From: SP202 sp036339395
GTDB taxonomy: Bacteria > Planctomycetota > Phycisphaerae > Phycisphaerales > SM1A02
DNA: 10,748 nt
Direction of reading: 5' to 3'
NCBI GenBank assembly: GCA_036339395.1
Contig: JAYZBD010000048.1
Span: 1 to 10,748 of the forward strand
Made by a program: the position numbers and the translations under genes. The notes under the pieces were generated by a model. It was given only the letters and a program-made list of their open reading frames with translations. It had not been told where the DNA came from and made no database searches. This document shows, one piece after another, positions 6,770-10,748 of the stretch (positions are counted from its first letter, which is position 1; each line of letters opens with the position of its first letter).

Positions 6770-6912
6770 CCTCCTGGCCTTGGTTGGGCCGTGCCAGTCC
6801 GTTTGCACGTCCCATGGACTTCCTGGTCCTCTTTCCCCGTTGCTTGCACCCAAAATCGGCCCTTCACATCAAGAGCCCCGGTGCGATCCTTGTTGTCTCG
6901 TGGGCCCATGTA

Positions 6913-6928
6913 CCCCGATATTTAGGGC
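6913..6928. promoter_or_regulatory. NrdR-box-like palindrome upstream of nrdJ
   Basis: CCCCGATATTTAGGGC keeps the CxCxATAT and TWGxG positions of the known 16-bp NrdR box (acaCwAtATaTwGtgt), the operator of the ribonucleotide-reductase repressor NrdR. Its arms are CCC/GGG rather than ACAC/GTGT. It lies about 265 bp before the nrdJ ATG and about 20 bp downstream of a possible -10 element. NrdR boxes usually come in pairs one to three helical turns apart, and I found no good second copy, so the call is tentative. Confidence 0.4.
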
Positions 6929-6948
6929 AATAGGGCCAACAAGGGTGT

Positions 6949-6976
6949 ATCGTACTACCACATGTTGTGGCTGCAA
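6949..6976 (-). promoter_or_regulatory. nrdJ: Possible nrdJ promoter with palindromic spacer
   Basis: On the minus strand TTGCAG (6971-6976) and TACGAT (6949-6954) lie 16 bp apart, a partial sigma-70-like match (3/6 and 4/6). The spacer contains the palindrome CCACA-ACA-TGTGG (6958-6970), a position where a repressor could compete with RNA polymerase. Planctomycetal promoter consensus is poorly defined, so this is a guess from sequence alone. Confidence 0.25.
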
Positions 6977-7179
6977 CAAAGCCATACACACCATCTTGAT
7001 TTATTGTGAACAAACTCCCAACATCCTGTCAAACATGGTTTTAAGCATCAAAAACGCATCTGGTCAGTTGGTCCATGGCTTGTGGACAAAGGAGAATGGT
7101 GGTTGAAGAAGTATGGATTCGTGGCCCTGGAAGCGGTTCCAGGCCCTTGGTGCAGGCGGTGACGAATAGGATTGGCTCA

Positions 7180-9408
7180 ATGCATGAAGACGCGGGCATG
7201 TTGCTGGAGGACTTGACCGACGCACAGCGAGATGCAGTGACGACCATGGATGGTCCATTGCTCGTCCTTGCAGGCCCCGGTTCGGGAAAGACAACGGTTG
7301 TTGCGCGGCGCATGGCCTGGTTGATTGCGCATGGTGTACCTCCGTGGCGGATTCTTGCATTGACGTTCACGAACAAGGCTGCCGGCGCAATGCGGGATCG
7401 AGTCGACCTGCTGCTGCAGCAACGTGATGTTGACTCGCGTGACGTGACGTGCATGACGTATCACGGTTTCTGCGCGCGCGTTCTTCGACAATATGCAGAT
7501 GCGGCAGGAGTTCCACCTGGTTTTTCAATCTACGACACGACTGACAGGCGATCCGTACTCAAGCAGGCGATTCGGAAAGCCGAACTTGATCCGGCGAACT
7601 GGACACCTGCTTCCGTCGGTGAATCAATCAGCAGTTGCAAGAGCATGCTTGTTACGGCGGACGTCCATGAAGAACATGCCGGCGGTGACTTCTATTCGAG
7701 AACCATCGGTCGCGTCTACCGGGCCTACGAGGAGATCATGCGTGCGAATGATGCGTTGGATTTCGATGACCTGCTGATGCGCATGGCACTCATGCTTCGC
7801 GAAGATGCAGCAGTCCGCGATACGCTCCAGGATCGATACAGGCACCTGATGATCGATGAGTACCAGGATACGAACCATGCCCAGTTCCTGATCGCGACCT
7901 CGCTGGTCGGTCCGCAGAGGAACATCTGTGTCGTTGGTGATCCGGACCAGTCCATCTATGCCTGGCGTGGAGCGGATGTCCGGAACATCCTTGAATTCGA
8001 GGAGCATTTTCCGAACGCGAAGGTCGTACCTCTTGGCCGTAATTTCAGGAGTACGGGCCACGTTGTCGCCGCTTCTGCACAGCTCATCGGGCACAATGCT
8101 TCGCACATGAAGAAGGAGCTGCATACCCAGCTCGAGGATGGGCCACGGGTATTGCTCCAACCGGCAGGTGATGAGCACGAGGAGGCGTCCTCGATTCTTG
8201 CAGCGTTCAAGGAGCACGCATCTTCCGGAATCCAGTGGAGCGAGATGGCGGTTCTCTACAGGATCAATGCATTGAGCCGTGTTCTTGAGCAGGCATTCCG
8301 GGATGGTGGCGTTCCATACGTAGTCGCCCGCGGGACGGCGTTCTACGAGCGAGCTGAAATCAAGGATGCCCTGGCCTATCTGCGACTCGTGGTAAATCGA
8401 AATGATGACACGGCGCTTCGCCGTGTCATCAACTCGCCGCCACGAGGCATCGGCAAGACTTCACTGAGCCGGGTTGAACAGCATGCAATGTTCGGCAACA
8501 TCCGGCTTGGGGAAGCATTGCGGGATGCTGGGCAGATCAACAACATGGCGGGACGGGCTGCACGATCAATCGCCGCCTTCGTCGAGATGATCGATCGCTG
8601 GCGGTCCGCTGCGGATGGGGGAAGCCTCATCATGGATCTCCCCGACCTCGTGACATGCGTCATACGCGAGTCGGGACTTGAGCAGGCATTCAGGACCGGC
8701 CGCGGTGATGAGGACATGACGAGGCTGGAGAACCTGGACGAACTGGTGACCGCTGCAGCTGAATGGACTCCGCCACCCGGGGATGGAAGCAGCGAGTCCG
8801 CCACGATTCTCGAGCAGTTGGCGGCCTGGCTCGAATCCATCGCACTTGTCAGCGATGCGGACATGGTTGATCCCGAGCGTGGAGTCGTCACGCTCATGAC
8901 ACTTCATGCGGCGAAAGGACTTGAGTTCGACGTGGTTGCGATTGCAGGCCTGGAGCAGGGGCTCCTTCCACATGGTCGCTCCATAGGTGAGGAGAACGGC
9001 CTGGAGGAAGAACGTCGTCTCTGCTACGTAGGCATGACCAGGGCACGAAAACACCTCTCCCTGACCTGGGCACATCGCCGAACCGTTCGTGGCATCACCG
9101 AGCGGGCCATGCCCAGCCAATTTCTCGGTGAACTTCCCGATGATGCAATCGAGCGTGCCGTCGACCAGGATCCCTGGTCTGGTGGCCGTTCAGCGGTTCC
9201 CGATACCAATTGGAAGGTAGGCATGACTGTTCGGCATCCAACCTTCGGACTCGGTGTTGTTCGTCGTGTCATTCACAGGCCTCGAGGTACGACCGCGACC
9301 GTTGATTTCCTCGAGTATGGGCAGCGAACACTGCTTGTTGCCCACGCGAAACTTGAGTGTGTCGATCCAGAGGAGCGACCGTGGGAAGGCATCGATGTCC
9401 CACTGTGA
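7180..9408 (+). CDS. uvrD: UvrD/PcrA-type superfamily 1 DNA helicase
   Basis: A 742-aa 3'-5' DNA helicase/translocase for nucleotide excision and mismatch repair or clearing replication blocks. All SF1A motifs are present: LTDAQ (12-16), Walker A AGPGSGKTT (31-39), Ia TFTNKAA (62-68), Walker B with DEYQDTN (226-232), GDPDQSIYAWRGA (253-265), RNFRST (287-292), TLHAAKGLEFD (574-584) and YVGMTRARKHL (616-626). Residues about 678-725 (WKVGMTVRHPTFGLG to VAHAKL) match the C-terminal Tudor-like domain that contacts RNA polymerase in PcrA/UvrD. Length is typical. I chose ATG 7180 because AGGA lies eight bases upstream and the family's N-terminus is short. ATG 7075 or 7096, or GTG 7099 next to AAAGGAG, would add 27-35 residues. 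Its 3' end overlaps queG by 14 bp, suggesting an operon. UvrD versus PcrA naming is arbitrary here. Confidence 0.94.
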   Translation: MHEDAGMLLEDLTDAQRDAVTTMDGPLLVLAGPGSGKTTVVARRMAWLIAHGVPPWRILALTFTNKAAGAMRDRVDLLLQQRDVDSRDVTCMTYHGFCARVLRQYADAAGVPPGFSIYDTTDRRSVLKQAIRKAELDPANWTPASVGESISSCKSMLVTADVHEEHAGGDFYSRTIGRVYRAYEEIMRANDALDFDDLLMRMALMLREDAAVRDTLQDRYRHLMIDEYQDTNHAQFLIATSLVGPQRNICVVGDPDQSIYAWRGADVRNILEFEEHFPNAKVVPLGRNFRSTGHVVAASAQLIGHNASHMKKELHTQLEDGPRVLLQPAGDEHEEASSILAAFKEHASSGIQWSEMAVLYRINALSRVLEQAFRDGGVPYVVARGTAFYERAEIKDALAYLRLVVNRNDDTALRRVINSPPRGIGKTSLSRVEQHAMFGNIRLGEALRDAGQINNMAGRAARSIAAFVEMIDRWRSAADGGSLIMDLPDLVTCVIRESGLEQAFRTGRGDEDMTRLENLDELVTAAAEWTPPPGDGSSESATILEQLAAWLESIALVSDADMVDPERGVVTLMTLHAAKGLEFDVVAIAGLEQGLLPHGRSIGEENGLEEERRLCYVGMTRARKHLSLTWAHRRTVRGITERAMPSQFLGELPDDAIERAVDQDPWSGGRSAVPDTNWKVGMTVRHPTFGLGVVRRVIHRPRGTTATVDFLEYGQRTLLVAHAKLECVDPEERPWEGIDVPL
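9383..9389 (+). promoter_or_regulatory. Shine-Dalgarno for queG inside the helicase gene
   Basis: GGGAAGG lies five bases before ATG 9395, within the last codons of the helicase gene. It favours this start over ATG 9416, which lies after the helicase stop and has no SD. The arrangement suggests translational coupling. Confidence 0.6.
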
Positions 9409-10510
9409 TCGATCCATGACTCCATCTCCGGCGGATTGGGTGCTTGACCTGTGTCGAGCGGAGGGATTCGCATTGGCCGGTGTTGCGCCAGCGGAAGCAA
9501 GTGCTCGTGCTGCGGAGCAGGATGCATGGTTTGCAGATGGTCGGCATGGATCCATGGCCTGGATGGAGAAGCATGTTGCGATCCGGAAGGATGTACGCAG
9601 GATCCTCGATGGAGCGCAGTCGGTCATCTGCGTCGCCGATCGCTATTCGCTCGGCGAGAGTGATGACATCTCGGCAGGGTGGGGTCGCGTTGCCCGGTAT
9701 GCACGAGGGAAGGATTACCACGTCGTCATGAAACGTCGACTCCACGCGGTATGCGATGCACTCGCTTCGCGGGAATCCGACCATGTATTCCGCGCCTGTG
9801 TGGATTCGGCTCCCATCCACGAGCGTGAACTGGCGGAGTCTGCCGGGCTTGGAAGCATCGGGAAGCATACGCTCCTGATTGCCCCGGGCACGGGAAGCTG
9901 GATACTCCTGGGCGCGATCGTAACGACGCTTCCACTTCAACCTACCCGTCCGCCCGGCCTGCCACCGGATGATCCATGTGGTACCTGTACCCGCTGCATC
10001 GATGCATGTCCGACGGATGCGATCGAACCATGGTCGATCGATGCCAGCCGCTGCATCAGCGAGTTGACGATCGAGCGGCGGGGAATGGTCGATGCCAAGC
10101 TCCATCCACAGGTCGGTGACTGGCTCTTCGGTTGCGACATCTGCCAGGAGGTCTGCCCACACAATGCAATGACAACCCGGAACCAGGTGATCCCGGTCCA
10201 CGAGGCCTACGGATGTCCACCAACACCAGAGGTGGAGGGACGGACCGACGATGGAGCCGCATTCAACCTTGAGACGGTTCTTGATTGGGGAAGTGAGGAG
10301 CGTTCGGTGGCCTTCACCTCTTCAGCCATGAAGCGGGCAAACCTGGAGATGATGCGCAGGAACGCAGCCATCGCAGCAGGGAATGTTTCCAACCCTGGAG
10401 GGCCGGGTACGAACCTTGCCATGAAGATCGAATCCATCGCGTCGGACAGCGAGGAGGAGGAACTGGTTCGATCCACCGCCCGGGACGTTCTCACCAGTCA
10501 TCGAGATTGA
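9395..10510 (+). CDS. queG: Epoxyqueuosine reductase QueG
   Basis: A 371-aa cytoplasmic iron-sulfur, cobalamin-dependent enzyme for the last step of queuosine synthesis, reducing epoxyqueuosine in the wobble position of GUN-anticodon tRNAs. VDSAPIHERELAE contains the presumed catalytic Asp137. Two [4Fe-4S] sites are visible: CGTCTRCIDACP (Cys195, 198, 201, 205), with Cys220 and FGCDICQEVCP (Cys247, 250, 254). RYARGKDYH (about 102-110) and the HEAT-like tail SSAMKRANLEMMRRNAAIAAGN (positions about 309-330) are also family features. Compared with the common AGLGWxGKH, this protein has AGLGSIGKH, with Trp replaced by Ser154. Length matches the family. The gene overlaps the helicase by 14 bp and probably shares its transcript. 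Its stop is 1 bp from that of a converging gene. Confidence 0.95.
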   Translation: MSHCDRSMTPSPADWVLDLCRAEGFALAGVAPAEASARAAEQDAWFADGRHGSMAWMEKHVAIRKDVRRILDGAQSVICVADRYSLGESDDISAGWGRVARYARGKDYHVVMKRRLHAVCDALASRESDHVFRACVDSAPIHERELAESAGLGSIGKHTLLIAPGTGSWILLGAIVTTLPLQPTRPPGLPPDDPCGTCTRCIDACPTDAIEPWSIDASRCISELTIERRGMVDAKLHPQVGDWLFGCDICQEVCPHNAMTTRNQVIPVHEAYGCPPTPEVEGRTDDGAAFNLETVLDWGSEERSVAFTSSAMKRANLEMMRRNAAIAAGNVSNPGGPGTNLAMKIESIASDSEEEELVRSTARDVLTSHRD

Positions 10511-10511
10511 T

Positions 10512-10748
10512 TCATGGACCGGGAGGCGATCCGCCACCGAGTGCCTGTCCGATGGCCATGTCGATGCCCATCGAGTTCGAGATTGTTCCATCCTGGACCT
10601 GCTTCGTGACACTCTGGAATGCAGCAATCATCATCGGAAGTTGTTTCATGCCCTCGGCCAGGGCTGGTGTTCGAGCGTAGTTCTCGTCTTCGTCGATCAT
10701 CCAGCCGTGCTCCGTCTTCACAAGGTACTGGGTGATCGGTGGACCCAT
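10512..10748 (-). CDS. Unidentified protein, 5' end at or beyond window edge
   Basis: A minus-strand frame of 78 codons ends with TGA at 10512-10514, 1 bp from the queG stop. An ATG occupies the last three bases of the window, so I cannot tell whether it is the start or an internal Met. The protein is mixed acidic/hydrophobic: YLVKTEHGWMIDEDENYA, then a probable amphipathic helix (LAEGMKQLPMMIAAFQSVTK, with a following VQDG), and a Gly/Pro-rich end (GGGSPPGP). No signal peptide, membrane segment or known motif is visible. Base composition and codon use resemble the neighbours, supporting a real gene. I do not recognise the family. Confidence 0.6.
   Translation of the reverse strand: MGPPITQYLVKTEHGWMIDEDENYARTPALAEGMKQLPMMIAAFQSVTKQVQDGTISNSMGIDMAIGQALGGGSPPGP

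Larger units (their letters stand above)
6649..7179. other. Divergent intergenic region between nrdJ and the helicase gene
   Basis: These 531 bp separate the divergent nrdJ and helicase starts. The nrdJ-proximal 260 bp are GC-rich and form the putative nrdJ leader; about 6910-7060 is more AT-rich and should hold both promoters. No protein gene is convincing. A minus-strand frame from 6909 to 6664 has no family features and ends in the leader. For the helicase I saw only weak promoter matches, such as TTGATT at 6996-7001, so none is called. An in-frame ATG at 7075 and another at 7096 could extend the helicase into this region. Confidence 0.6.

Noticed and set aside
6781..6860. Cobalamin riboswitch core in the nrdJ leader
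   Set aside because: A GTGCAAA segment flanked by AGTCC/GGACT looked suggestive, but the spacing and the B12 box do not fit the consensus I know.
6664..6909. An 81-codon minus-strand frame in the nrdJ leader, possible upstream ORF
   Set aside because: The composition is unlike a folded protein, it has no proper SD spacing, and it spans the hairpins near the nrdJ start. An uORF cannot be fully excluded.
6986..7001. A second NrdR box (ACACACCATCTTGATT)
   Set aside because: Only one half matches the consensus, it lacks the central ATAT, and it lies 73 bp from the first box, which is not the usual paired spacing.
10508..10560. Terminator between queG and the converging gene
   Set aside because: Only a 4-bp GGCG/CGCC stem with no U-run. 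The stop codons are 1 bp apart, so terminators, if any, must lie inside the opposite genes.
1..10748. Mobile elements, CRISPR arrays, phage or defence genes
   Set aside because: No transposase, integrase, regularly spaced repeats or defence motifs were seen on either strand.

Overview
The window most likely comes from a free-living bacterium of the Planctomycetota, probably the Phycisphaerae/Phycisphaerales branch. This is an inference from a short secreted dockerin-type protein with a Cys-rich tail, a long (about 1,190 aa) single-chain B12-dependent ribonucleotide reductase, moderately high GC content, and loosely packed genes with weak Shine-Dalgarno (SD) motifs. No phage, transposon, CRISPR or defence genes are visible. 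The genes are ordinary housekeeping and envelope functions, so I do not claim a new protein system.

Left part (1-2700, all minus strand). A secreted purple-acid-phosphatase-like metallophosphoesterase runs off the left edge. Next come a small exported dockerin/Cys-rich protein, a tRNA-Pro(UGG), a 93-aa three-helix membrane protein, and nuoA (complex I subunit A). nuoA and the membrane protein are 10 bp apart, with the downstream SD overlapping the nuoA stop, and the tRNA follows 30 bp later. This looks like a single transcription unit.

Middle (2700-7179). A strong intrinsic terminator (2747-2784) on the minus strand sits between nrdJ and nuoA. The 285 bp between it and the nrdJ stop are unusually rich in perfect inverted repeats, with seven or more local hairpins and a long-range two-part helix. 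This is the best candidate for something undescribed: a structured RNA, a 3' UTR element, or an attenuating leader of nuoA. nrdJ (3070-6648, minus) is followed on its 5' side by a 531-bp divergent intergenic region. That region holds a NrdR-box-like palindrome, a possible promoter and a structured nrdJ leader.

Right part (7180-10748). A UvrD/PcrA-type helicase and queG (epoxyqueuosine reductase) form an overlapping plus-strand pair. queG converges, with 1 bp between stop codons, on an unidentified minus-strand gene cut by the right edge. Functionally the window covers dNTP synthesis, DNA repair, tRNA modification, respiration and extracellular phosphate-ester chemistry. These genes appear to be neighbours rather than one pathway.
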